Shown here: in pieces, positions 11,001-21,600 of the stretch | How the letters are laid out: every line of letters begins with the position of its first letter | Numbering within the stretch: the first letter of the stretch is position 1 | DNA from: Stropharia rugosoannulata | Taxonomy: Eukaryota; Basidiomycota; Agaricomycetes; Agaricales; Strophariaceae | Reading direction: 5' to 3' | Length of the DNA: 64,000 nt | NCBI GenBank assembly: GCA_028532985.1 | Contig: JANCIK010000015.1 | Span: 62,001 to 126,000, forward strand | The notes under the pieces: generated by a model | The model's database searches: none | Told to the model about the DNA's origin: nothing | The model's input: the letters and a program-made list of their open reading frames with translations, nothing else | Made by a program: the position numbers and the translations under genes

Positions 11001-12150
11001 CTGCGTGCGTAGGCAGAAAAGTGGGGATCGTCGATCCCCACTTTTCTGTGTCCTGTGTCCACCGTGCAACAGTGCACGGTGGGGGGACTTGTGCACGGCG
11101 TGGGGACGCTGAAAAGTGGGGATCGACGATCCCCACTTTTCAGAGTCGTGTGCCCACCGTGCTACATTGCACGGTGGGCGTTGATGTGCGTACTGCGTGC
11201 AGACGCAGAAAAAGTGGGGATCGGCGATCCCCACTTTTCTGTGTCCTGTGCCCACCGTGCTACAGTGCACGGTGGGCGTTGATGTGCATACTGCGTGCGT
11301 AGGCAGAAAAGTGGGGATCGACGATCCCCACTTTTCAGAGTCGTGTGCCCACCGTGCTACAGTGCACGGTGGGCGTTGATGTGCATACTGCGTGCGTACG
11401 CAGAAAAGTGGGGATTGACGATCCCCGCTTTTCAAGACTGTCTGTCCACCTTGCTGTTAAGGGTTCAGGGTTTAGGGTGCACCGCTTCACGGCGCACTGA
11501 AAAGTGGGGATCGACGATCCCCACATTTCACTAACCTGTACCCACCGTGCTATAGCCCTATGTGGGTACAGGCATGACCGTGTGTAGCACTAAAAGTGGG
11601 GATCGTCGATCCCCACTTTTAATCATGCCATGAGTGATGGCACTGTAAACCCTGAACCCTTAACTCACCATGTGCACATGAACATAATTGCTGCATTTGA
11701 ATGTTGAATGACTAACATTCACATAGAAGTGGGGATCTTCGATCCCTTCTTTCCAGTATGCTGCAGCAGACCCACCATATTGACATTGACGTGGTCAGTT
11801 AAGGGTTCAGGGTTCACAGTGCACTGCTTCACGGCGCACAGAAATGTGGGGATCGACGATCCCCACTTTTCACTGTTCATGCCCACCGTGCAACAGTGCA
11901 CAGTAGGGGTAGACGTGCATACTGCTTCTGCACACAGAAATGTGGGGATCGACGATCCCCACTTTGCTGTGTCCTTTGCCCACTGTGCTACATTGCAAGG
12001 TGAGCGTGCATGTGCGCTCTGCGTCCGCACGCAGAAAAGTGGGGATCGTCGATCCCCACTTTTCAAGGCTCTGTGCCCACTGTGCTACAGTCCACTGTGG
12101 GCATGGATTTGCGCAGTACGTGAGTACCCAGATAATTTGGAGAGTCCAGT
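7340..12150. repeat. Palindrome-built satellite array, ~45 units of ~96 bp
   Basis: Each unit carries two inverted repeats. P1 has 15-bp arms beginning GAAAAGTGGGGATCG around a single central base (A or T), often extending to 17 bp through flanking CTG/CAG. P2 has arms CCCACCGTGC and GCACGGTGGG around a 6-nt loop (TACAGT, TACATT or AACAGT). Many units also have the 10-bp palindrome TGCGTACGCA. I counted about 45 P1 cores between 7,347 and 12,036, spaced 93-100 bp apart except near the 9.3-9.8 and 11.5-11.9 kb modules. Two unit types tend to alternate: type A between P1 and P2 reads CTGTGTCCTGTGTCCACC, type B reads CAGAGTCGTGTGCCCACC, giving a ~192-bp higher-order period, clearest at 9.87-11.1 kb. 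Because the unit is palindromic, long open frames appear on both strands (WGSSIPTF and SGDRRSPLF type peptides); I treat these as spurious. The function is unknown. Confidence 0.95.
9262..11950. repeat. ~530-bp module duplicated inside the array, 2.16 kb apart
   Basis: 9,262-9,790 and 11,424-11,950 match over their length. Both contain TTAAGGGTTCAGGGTT words (near 9,294, 9,638, 11,456 and 11,797), the opposite-orientation words AACCCTTAAC or AACCCTGAACC (9,488; 11,647), the non-palindromic stretch GTGCACATGAACATAAT, and P1 variants with weaker arms. This shows that a block of several units was copied as one piece. An extra TTAAGGGTTCAGGGTT word occurs at ~9,832. Confidence 0.85.
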
Positions 12151-12177
12151 GTGCATTGCACTAGATCAGAACTAATC

Positions 12178-12345
12178 TCCACCCAACCCAACCCACCAGT
12201 AGTACCTCTCCCCACCCAACCCATTCCATCCCTATCAATTGCAACCCAACCCAACCCATCCCTACCATTCCCAACCCAACCCATCCCTACCATTCCCAAC
12301 CCAACCCATCCCTCTCAGTCCCTACCCAACCCATCCCATCCCTAT
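12178..12345. repeat. C-rich minisatellite
   Basis: Imperfect tandem copies of a ~27-bp unit made of CCCAACCCA, TCCCTAC and CATTCC blocks directly abut the right end of the palindromic array. The reverse strand gives an open frame of MGWVG-type repeats, which I consider a by-product. The last coding exon proposed for the neighbouring minus-strand gene would end at its right border. Confidence 0.85.
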
Positions 12346-13071
12346 GGCTGAACCCTACTCCCAACCCTACCCAAAAAAGAAAAAGTAGCCCATAACCCCG
12401 AACACTGTGAATTTTGTTATAAATTAAAGCACACATTTTGTAAGAATAGCAAACACTGTACCTTGGGGCTGTTATGCATATGCACTTCTGTGTTAAATAC
12501 AGGGATAGTTTCCAGAGTTCTTGGATTAGCATCTCTACTTTTGTTCTCCCAGTGGAAGGCAGTGCTTTGTTCAGACTCTGAATTCACCGGGCTCTCAGTA
12601 TCGTTGTTAACAAGAGCCATCCAGGATGATTCTTCTTCGATTGTGTCTCGAGTTGGGTCCGGAGTATTGCATGGAGGCTCCTCATGATCTTGCTTGATTT
12701 GTACTTTGACGTTATTATTGAACCACGCAAAATTTGCCTTGAATTTGCTGCGGATCACTGCAGGAGCCCAGGCAAGTCCTTCAACAATGACTTGCCATTT
12801 AAACATGGGATTTTTAACCCATTGAAAGATATAGCCTTCGTGAGAACCCTCTGAAGCAACATTCATGAGTTTAGTCTGAGGTTTGAGAAATCATACATAA
12901 GTTCAGGAAGTACTATTTTGTAGAACATACCACTGCATCAATAGATTTATTCAAACATTCATCCTGACCACCAAGTCCAACCGTTTGTGCTTCCTGTAGC
13001 GCATAATTGATGTCCAAAATAGCTCTTTCAAATTTTTGTTGAAGCTCTTTCTTGGTTCCTTCCAACGTCAT
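12342..13071 (-). CDS. Orphan small protein, ~205 residues, three exons
   Basis: Family not recognised. Exons on the minus strand: 13,071-12,931, 12,875-12,462 and (tentative) 12,404-12,342. The first intron (GTATGT...CCTCAG) and the second (GTACAG...TTCACAG) are both phase 0. The start MTLEGTKKELQQKFERA is the first ATG, followed by an amphipathic, probably coiled-coil segment (LQQKFERAILDINYALQEAQ, residues ~10-29). The middle contains an aromatic patch (YIFQWVKNPMFKWQV), and the C-terminal third is acidic and Ser/Thr-rich (EEESSWMALVNNDTES). There is no signal peptide. If the last intron is not spliced, translation instead stops near 12,417. It lies between the satellite/minisatellite block and gene-poor DNA. 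Confidence 0.6.
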
Positions 13072-13099
13072 TGTGTTCTAGTAGCTATTAATGAAGGAA

Positions 13100-14895
13100 A
13101 CTGTCTTGAAGAGTGGGTTGTGTGGGTGTGGTGAGAAGTAGAGAGCAAGTTGAGATGAGCAAGCTAGGTTGGAAGTTTCTGTTTTATTAAAGGATCTTCC
13201 ACATCAATTTGACTTCGCGGCAGAGAGTCTGCCAGTCATGATCGCCATCAATGGTCAGCGGCAATTGCCGACGGACGCCAACGCGCCATCGTGAAATTGT
13301 ACTGCTTTGATATCTTCCTCTTACCACCGCTTTGTCCCAACTCCTCCCATCCTCAGCCCCCACCGCCTCTGCATGTCATATGAAACCGATGCTGACAGGC
13401 ATCATCCTTCCCCCTGACAAGTTTCTAACCGGGGACTAATCGACCCCCGCTCCTCACTGGTCAGCATCCAACATCATCAAGCACTTTACCAACGCGGATG
13501 GCAGGGCAGTTAGGGCAAGGCTCAACCAGAGCAAAGAGTTCAAGGTGAGCAACACTGTTGGCTCTGTCAATTTGATGCTACTACCACCCTCCCCCACTGC
13601 AACTTTGCGTTATGCAACGGTCCCCCTCCATGGCCTCATGACTCCTGGTCTCCAACCCGCTTTTTTTATTCAACCAGAAGCCTTACCTCTCCCTTGCTCA
13701 CCCGTCATGCTGCTTCCACCTAAATTTCTCCCGAACCTCTGCATGCACCCTCACTGCGACCCTCTAACACGACATATCGAATTCTGGTGACCGTCTTCGC
13801 CGCTCGCACAAGGCAGAAGGGGTCGACTCACACTCGAACACAACATATAGCCTTCACGCAAACGCCCTCGTGCCTTCACATGCGCAGAAGGTACACAACA
13901 TTATTCCAAGGCTTACACACGCATGTTATGTCTTCAAATGTACGTACAGTCTTGCAGATCTTCTGACTTTCACTTAGTGTATCTCTTCCTACAGCTATCT
14001 CTGCATGCATGCGACCGCTGTATGCCCATACGCACCGTATCAGCATCCCACAACCCCTGACACGATGCAACGACTTCCCGCTACTGCTATGCATCGAGCT
14101 CCGTACGCACCCCGCGAGAACAACATACGTATAACCAAGTTCCCGCGAGCGCCCTCGTGCCGTCACAAGCACAGAAAGTACACCACATTATTACAGGGCG
14201 GAAACACGCGATCTTCAGATGTACGTACACTCTCTGCGATTTTCTGGCTTTCACTTACTATCTACCTTTTCACAGTGCTTCCATACGAACACTGTACTCT
14301 CAGACACAACATATCAGCACCCCGCAACCTCCGAGACGACGTAACGACGTCCCGCTACAGCTATGCATCGCACTTTGTACTCACTGCGAGAACAACACAA
14401 ATGGGCTTGTATTTCGACTTCGAGCCCTGCGGCGAGCGGCGCACCCGCTTTACGATGAATATCGTGCTCACGAGTGGAGCAGCGCATTTGCGCTGCGACT
14501 ACCTAAGCTCAAACATAGGTGGTACGTAAATCTCCAGTGACATATGACTCGTACTTACCTAGTATTACTGCTTGTGTAGCTACCTTCATCTTCACGTATA
14601 CTTGAAGTGTTGCCTTCATGCTCTGACATGACATATTTTCTTCCCGCAACCTCCATTGCACGACCCTCGACGAAATGCCCTGTCTCTACACGCCGCCCTC
14701 ATGTTCCGAGACGATGTATTTGCTGCCTGCACGCTCCGAGACGACAGAACGATTTCCCAACACCGCTACTCGTAATACATCAACCTCCGTGCCCGGAACG
14801 ACATGAATAGCGACCAGTTGTCGTGGTCGATGCCCCGCGGCGAGCAGCGCTCACGCTTGAGGAATAAATAACATGTTCACGCGCTGTAGCCACTG
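13100..14895. repeat. Gene-poor stretch with diverged 287-bp tandem repeat
   Basis: Two copies of a ~287-bp unit start at 13,863 and 14,150 with CGCCCTCGTGCC and keep the same blocks: ATGTACGTACA, TTTCACTTA, ATATCAGCA or GTATCAGCA, ACGACTTCCCGCTAC or ACGACGTCCCGCTAC, and GAGAACAACA. Fragments with the same CTCCGAGACGA and CCGCTACT words continue to ~14,800. A short open segment at 13,462-13,544 (ending in a GTGAGC donor) may be an orphaned exon. No intact gene was found. Confidence 0.55.
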
Positions 14896-14942
14896 AAAAA
14901 TTGGTCATTCCCAGGGGAACCCCCTGGGAATGACCAATTTTT
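14896..14942. repeat. Perfect inverted repeat, 22-bp arms, 3-nt loop
   Basis: Left arm 14,896-14,917 (AAAAATTGGTCATTCCCAGG then GG), loop AAC, right arm 14,921-14,942 exactly complementary. It ends sharply in T5/A5. No coding sequence overlaps it convincingly. It may be a solo member of a short palindromic repeat family, or a transcribed hairpin. Confidence 0.9.
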
Positions 14943-17065
14943 CCGGACGACGGATGGGTGCGCCGCGCATGCTTTGGGTGTATCAGCAAAGGCGCATCCT
15001 TTGGTTGAGATAGGAGGTGAGGGGTGCTGACTTATTTGATTTTGGAGTACGGATAATAAGAGTGGGAAAGCTGTGAGTGGTGGGTATTGCCAGGCTTTGA
15101 GTATGGGTGTGGGTGTGACGACGGAGAAGACCCAGAATAAGGTTCCCGGAGCACTACAAGCACGAGTCAGCGCTGCCGTACCTCCGCCTGTCGATGTCGA
15201 CTTCAGTGCAGTGAAGCAGCGCGTCTGCTTTGTCTGCGTTGGATATGTCCTGGTAGTCCCTGTCCCACTAACTTGAGTAGTTCCTAGGGCACATAAGCAA
15301 TTCATACTTCCCCTAAGCTAGCAGAAAACGGGAACGCGCCTAGGTATTGAGTACACTACGGCAATGTTGTACGCAGGTAATGGCAAGACATTTACAGCAT
15401 CCTTAGACTGTTTGCTTGTTAGTAATGCAAACTGCCCTGCCCAACATTTACATATCGACACGCGACTGGCCCGGGGGAGGCAAGGGAGATTACTAAGTAC
15501 TCAGTACAAGGTTGGGCATTGAGCTCGTATACAATCTAAATATCAATTTATATGTAGACAAGCCATTACTCCCAGCCGTTACGCTATTCACAACACTATT
15601 CATATCCGTACCATCAAACCCATTCAAAACTACACAGTACCCAATAATGTTATTACCATTGTACACAAGTTAGAATTTTATTTACGACTGGGCCATGTTA
15701 CCTATTTACGAGGGTGGGGGGAGGGGAATACTTATGTGTGATGAGTGTAGGTAGGCGCTTATATACGTATGTGCGTGTGCGTGCGCGTGTCGTAAGATCA
15801 TGTACGGAGACGGTGCGGTGCTGTGAGTGACGAGTGGTGGTGGGTGGGGATGGTGGAGTGTGGACTGAATGCGACGAGTGGATGGGCGGCAGGCGATGTG
15901 AGCATGAGCTATAGCAATAGGACCAATGGCGCAAGACCGGAAGGGGACGGGACGGGGATGTAATGCATGCAAATAAAAGAAAAAGAAAAGCAGGCGAGCA
16001 CGGACAGGACAGCACGGGCAGGGCGGGGCAGGGCACAAAACCCATCGATGAGGGAAAAACAATGCACGAAAGGCGACGAGACGAGACGAGAAGAGGCGAG
16101 AAGAGACGGGGAACAGGACATCGATACGGCGTGCGCGTGAACATTGGACATTGGACAAAACAGCAAATGGGTGGGTGGTCAGATAATATGAGATATGGGG
16201 CGGGACGGGGACGGGGAGAGACGATACAACATGATACCATTCGACTCGACACAATTCGACACGACACGGGAGGCTGGATATACGCGGGGACTGACTATAC
16301 ACATCGCGAGTTACAATGAATCCTGGTACCACGGGGCGTCGCGAAAAAAACGCACGGGACGACGAGGTGGGGGTAGGACGGTGCCCGTCCATAGACGGGT
16401 ATCAGCGCCACCAAGGAAGCAGGCGGGCATCACAACCCAGTGACGACGACTGGTGGACGCAGTGCGTGCGCTCATGCTCGTTCGTTCGTTAGCGCCGCGG
16501 ACACCAAAAGTCGGGTTAATGCCAGTTGGGGTTTTATGCCAGTAGGGGGTTAGTGCGAGGCACGGTCGACAAGGGTGGATACATAGAAAGTAATCAACCA
16601 TTCGCAAGCCAGCGCGATATCGGTCTTGGTCTTAGTCTTGCTCAGTCTTCATTCCCGTGGACAGTACGGCGGCGGCGGGGTGGGCGTGTAAGCAGGCGTG
16701 ATGAGCGGGCGTGATGAGCGTGTATGAATGCGACCAGGAAGCGCAAGTGAGAATGCGAAATGCGGAATACGGAATACGGAATGGCGCAGAAGCGGCGGGG
16801 TGGGGCGGGAGTAAGGAGCTAAACCCGGAAGGAGTGCCCAGACACGACCACCGACACGGGCGGTCCATACTACCTACCCATACGCACCCGGCACGGAAGA
16901 AAACACGAAGAGGCCGCATAGAGGCTCGCGGAGAGTGAGGATGGATGGCTGGCATGCCCGCCTGGTATAGGCAGCTTCCTTACTCTGGAGACTGGGGTGG
17001 GCCGGAGGTGGAGAGGCAGCTCGACGGACGGGTGATGCGCACCCCTGCATATGCACGAGCGAGCC
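14943..17065. other. Gene-poor, strongly purine-rich low-complexity region
   Basis: 14.95-15.7 kb shows no gene. From ~15.7 to ~17.0 kb the plus strand is markedly purine-rich, with simple runs such as GAGACGAGACGAGAAGAGGCG (16,080), GACTCGACACAATTCGACAC (16,243) and GGAATACGGAATACGGAATG (16,764). Open frames here on the minus strand are Ser/Pro/Cys-rich translations of this composition. The DNA lies downstream of the minus-strand gene that ends at 17,066. Confidence 0.5.
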
Positions 17066-17428
17066 CTATCGCGTCTGTCTTTTCTTTGCCATGAACTGTA
17101 GCTGGAGCCCGGTGCAAGGCCACCGGGGGGATGCGCCTATGTAATCGGGCAGGCGTGAGACTTGGAGCTTGGAGCTCTGGAGTGCTGAGTCGGGTTGGGG
17201 AGCTACTGCCGGTGGAGGCACAAATGTGCAGCTTCGACTGCGAGGCTGGATGCGGTGCGTGGGCGTGGGCGTGGAGCGAGGAGAGGCGAGGGAGAATGAG
17301 GGTACGTGCTGGGAGGTGAGCGGATCAGAGTGGTCCGAGAGTGAGAGCACGTCATAACTCACCAGGTCGAGGAACGTTCGGAGCTGAGCCTGTTGGGCAG
17401 TCTCATATTGGACCCCTAACATCCCCGT
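17066..17428 (-). pseudogene. 3' half of a gene interrupted by the LTR retrotransposon
   Basis: Reading leftwards from the insertion point, the frame GMLGVQYETAQQAQLRTFLD runs to a GTGAGT donor at 17,362. After a 186-bp intron (or a read-through, since it stays open) the last exon 17,176-17,066 encodes SRLPDYIGASPRWPCTG and ends KKRQTR-stop. The codon at the junction is completed exactly by the sequence right of the element (25,873 onward) if one copy of the 4-bp target duplication is removed. I do not recognise the family. Confidence 0.65.
17425..17428. repeat. Target-site duplication CCGT, left copy
   Basis: CCGT directly precedes TGATG at the left LTR end. The same CCGT directly follows CATCA at the right end (25,873-25,876). 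A 4-bp duplication is compatible with Ty3/gypsy integration. Confidence 0.75.
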
Positions 17429-18323
17429 TGATGTGCTGACCACGCGCCGGCCGTGCCAAACACAAAAGAGTGTAAGATAGGTGCGCGGGGAAATCACGGG
17501 TGTGCAAGCGGTTCTGGTAGGCTCCGATCACGCCTGGTAAGTACAGTAAATGTGTGTTGTATTTTGTGGGTATGTAAAATGGTATGGTATCTGTTGCTGG
17601 ATCTTCAAGACGAGGTACGGCGACGAGGGCGAACGATGGCGGCGAAACGATATAGTGAGCACGGCGCTCCGGTATACGAGTGAGCACGATGCTCCAGGAC
17701 TTGAGACGACGAGGGGGAGAATCACTTCTTATTTTTATGGGGGGAGTACATACATGCTTTTATACTGGATGTAAATATAGGTAGTAATGAGGGAGTAGTA
17801 AGGAAATTTTAGTAGAATGAATATGAGAGAATGCCATAGAAAATATTACGAAGCAGGGGCAGTAAAATGAAGCTTAGAAATATGAGATGAAAAGAGGAGT
17901 GGTGGTTGTAATGGAACTTTGTAAGGAAAGGGGCAGTAAATGTGTAGTAAAATGTAATTAAAATATGTAAAACGGAGTGTACATGCCTAAAGATGCTCGG
18001 AACATACCCCTTTAGTGGAGTGGGGCTGGGGGACACACAGAGCGGCCGCATTTTGTTGTATAAGTGCGTGTCCGCGGAGCGTGGGAGTTTTCCTGTTGTT
18101 GGTGCCGATGCTGTTTTTGTGGTGTTACCGTTGCGTTTTGCTGACTAGTGCTGCCGTAGGCCGATGTCGGACGGTGCGGTGGTGCTCGGAAATGGCGTGG
18201 AATGGAGAGTGGTATGGAGGAGGCCATAGGAATTTCTATATTCCGTGTGCGATGATGCGGCATGTGTCGTGGGAATTATCCGTGTGAACATTTACAGAGG
18301 CTAGCGTGTGCGCGTGCGCATCA
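17429..18323 (-). repeat. 3' LTR of the Ty3/gypsy element
   Basis: Begins TGATGTGCTGACC and ends GCGTGCGCATCA, with terminal inverted TGATG/CATCA. It is nearly identical to 24,980-25,872 across its whole length. Reading outward, it abuts the interrupted gene. Confidence 0.92.
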
Positions 18324-18665
18324 TCTCCCGGGGACTGAAAATGTGACTGTCCTCAGTCACTGCGGCTATGTGTGGCGGCTGCGAAACAATGTGAGAATTT
18401 TGTTGGTGTAGGGAATATAAATGGGACAGATGTCGAAGATCTGGATTTGAGATTAAAAGGTGAGCAATTACTGGTGAATTATGAAAGATGGGAAGCAGGT
18501 GAGAGAGTACCGCTCAGAAATCATCATAGAGGTACCCCGCAATGTGCGCAACGTGCCAGAGCTGGTGCGACTTGTAAAGTAGAAAATATAATTTGTGGGG
18601 AAACAATTAAATGTTTAAGTATATAAGCTGAGGTTGTGACAGCAAAAGGCTCCCGGGGACTGAAA
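18324..18665 (-). other. Element 3' non-coding region with duplicated PPT-like 16-mer
   Basis: The word CTCCCGGGGACTGAAA occurs at 18,326 (touching the LTR, where the polypurine tract should be on the minus strand) and again at 18,649. The ~305 bp between the two copies has no coding signal. The region separates the end of the integrase frame (~18,700) from the 3' LTR. Confidence 0.5.
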
Positions 18666-18699
18666 TAATTATGGTGGTTACTTGAGCTCGTCGTGGGCG

Positions 18700-21600
18700 T
18701 TATTTGTTGGTGTCTTCATCGAGTTCGTCATCCGGGTCAGGTGAGGTAGTAGCCTCAAGCTCTCGTAGGCGCTCCATGGTGACGTCAAGAAGGTCTTCCA
18801 GAGGGGGCAGAGGAATACTTTGTCGTGCGAAGTATGGGATGACACGGAAGGCTGCAATGGGGCGGTGGAAGAGGGATCCGTCAAGGTCGCAGATAATGCA
18901 TGCTCCACCGCGGTTTTTCGAAATAAAAACAAACGGGCCTAGATACCGTGGTCGCATTTTACGGCTGAGTGATTTTTCGATTGCAGTGTTGCGCACAAGC
19001 ACGAGGTCACCGGTACTAAAGGAATATTGCTTGATTGTGTTGGCGTGGTCAGCCTCAAAACGACTGGCGGCTTTGACACGGGCTGCGTAGACCTTGTCAT
19101 GTAATTTAGCTAGGTCTTCTCGACGTTTCTGGAGGGCTATTGCACGACGGAAATAAGATCTGTCGTGGATAAAATGGAGTTGGGAGGCGGAAGAAGGTAA
19201 TTGGCTTCTATAATATCGAAGGGGAGAAGGGGATGTGTTCCCGTTACTGCGAAGTATGGTGAACAGCCCATACGTCGGCGTACTGTGACGCGGTCTGCCC
19301 AGAAAATCGAATAGGCAACTTGAGACCATTTAGATTCGTCGCCTTCACACGCCTTGAAGAGTCCTTCACGTACGTCGTAATGTGAAACTTCGACCATGCC
19401 GTTGGCGCGTGAGTTATAGCCAGATATCCGGATGTGATTGATGTGGTAACGCTTGGATAAATATTCCAGCGCCTTAACGAAGGGGGTGCTGTTGTCTGTA
19501 ACGATTTCAACTACTGTGCCCCACCTGTAAATAAAATCACGTAAAATCCATTCACCAATTGCTTTGCCAGTCTCGCGTCGAAGCATGCAGAATTCTGGGT
19601 AAAAGGTGAGCGAGCAGCGGCCTTGGACGAGATACTTGAAGCCTCCGGACTTGGGGAGATGCATAGTGTCGACATAGATTTTTGCGAACAGTGGGGCGGA
19701 TGTGGCGACTGTAGGAGGGATGAGAACAGCTTGTGTCTTTCTTATTTGACATAAATAGCATGTTTTGAGGTACCATGCGATGTCGTTGGCCATGTGGGGC
19801 CACCAGTAGCGTTCCATAAGGTGCGCACGTGTTGCATAATAGCCTCGGTGTCCAAGATTGTCATGTGCAGTGTATATGAGGAAGAGGCGTCGATCTGGGG
19901 GTATTACAAGCTTGTGGGCGCCGTGAGAGTCTTTGCGCCATAGCCTGTCATTGTAAATGAAGAATTCGACGCAGTAGCGTAGGAAGGTGTTGAATTCCGA
20001 GTCTGACATACCCGGGGGACGCTCAAGCGTCTCGTGCCACTGCTGGACTTGTGTAATGCGTTCATCTGCCTTCACAGAGGCCGGGGAGCGTGGGATGGTG
20101 ACTATTTCCGTATCAGAGTCGTCCTGGTTCGAGTTCTTGACGGAAGTTGGTGTGGGAGGGCTGGAATTGTCAGTAGAGTTAAGCAGCATTAATATGGGCG
20201 GTTGTGCGATTATGGAGCGAGAGGGGGAGTTGATTAAATGCATAAAGCCGTGCACCTGATCGACCCAATCATCAAAGTCGTCTTCAGGTTCTGGCTCGTC
20301 TCCTGGCTGTGGTTTACGTCGTGAAAGGCCGTCTGGTCCGTGAAACGCGCCGGGTACGTGTACGAGGTCGAAGTGGAAGGTAAGAATCGCAATAATCCAT
20401 CTGTTTATGCTAGCTGATGGCGCGATATCGGGGTTTGCAAGCATTCCCTTGATGTATTTAGCATCTACTTCAACAATTAAGTTGCGCACACCTAATATAT
20501 ATAGCTTGAGGGCGCGCATGGCGCGGTAGAGTCCGTATAATTCAAGCTTTGGCTGTGAGAAGCGCGCCTCGCGCTCGTTGAGGGTAATCGAGCCAAACCG
20601 AGCAAAATATCGAAGTTTGTTATTACTGGGGTCGCACTGACTGAGGATGTGTCCAATGGCGATGTATGAGGTGTCTACAGAAAGAATAACAGGAGATGGG
20701 GATGTATAATCGATGGGGCGGAGTGCTGGTGATGATAATAACGCTTTCTTGAGGTCCTCCTGTGCAGCGCGCTGGTCTGGACCCCATTCAAATGGGTGGT
20801 CTTTCCGGAGTAGTTTGTTGAGGTGGTGTGCACAATGTGCGAAGTTCTTGATGAATAACCTACAAACTCCCATGGTTCCGAGGAATGATCGTACATCTGA
20901 TAGGTCCTTGCAGTCTCCCCAATTCGAAATGGCTGCTACACGTGTGATATCCGGTAAGCGTCCGTCATAAGTACAACGGTGACCTAAAACAATAATTTCT
21001 GATGCGCAGAGAATAGACTTCAAACCAGAGAAGGTCCCTCCGCAGTATTTCATGCGCTGCACAACGCGATTGAGCCCTTGGAAGTGCTCCCATACGAAGC
21101 GCCTAATTCCTGGATTTTCTGGAATTGTTTCAAGGTGCCATTATCGAGAATATAACGTGATGTGGGGCCACGGATGGGCACGTCGTCAATATATGGGATG
21201 GTAACTGTTGGGATTTCTGGACGTAAAATACAGGTAACATCGTCGTGAAAGATGGGGACTGAGTTTGTCCAACCCATAGGAAGTTTCGTGAGTCGGAGCG
21301 CACCAAATGGGGTCTGGAACGTTGTGAGGTCTCGCGATGACTCTGCTATGGCACGTTCATCATAACCAACATATAAGTCAAGTATTCCTCCGCATGCTCG
21401 GGCGGCGAAGTGTTCTGCAACCTGCTCTGTCGAGGGGAACACCTGAGTGCTGAATAGAGACTGCATTTAGTGGCTCCAGGGACTGTACGATCCGTAGAGA
21501 GGTGCCGTCCTTTTTGACTACACAGAACCAGCGTGACCGATATGAAGAATTGGATGGCTCAAAGACTCCGGCGTCCATTTTGCGTTTAATTAGCTTGCAG

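Noticed and set aside
7380..11534. Many overlapping long open frames on both strands with WGSSIPTF and SGDRRSPLF repeats
   Set aside because: They exist in up to six frames at once because the 96-bp unit is divisible by 3 and palindromic. There are no splice sites, promoter or codon bias, so I treat them as by-products of the satellite.
7340..12150. CRISPR-like array (regularly spaced palindromic repeats)
   Set aside because: The host is a eukaryote, the DNA between palindromes is itself repeated instead of unique, and no cas genes are present.
12178..12345. Glycine/tryptophan repeat protein on the minus strand
   Set aside because: The frame simply translates the C-rich minisatellite; several frames give similar repeats.
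15700..17000. Large Ser/Pro/Cys-rich proteins on the minus strand
   Set aside because: Strand composition is extremely pyrimidine-rich there and frames lack introns, starts and conserved motifs.
17809..18287. Protein-coding genes in the LTRs (identical 80-90-codon frames at 17.8-18.3 and 25.4-25.8 kb)
   Set aside because: They are duplicated only because the LTRs are duplicated; no domain or splice support.
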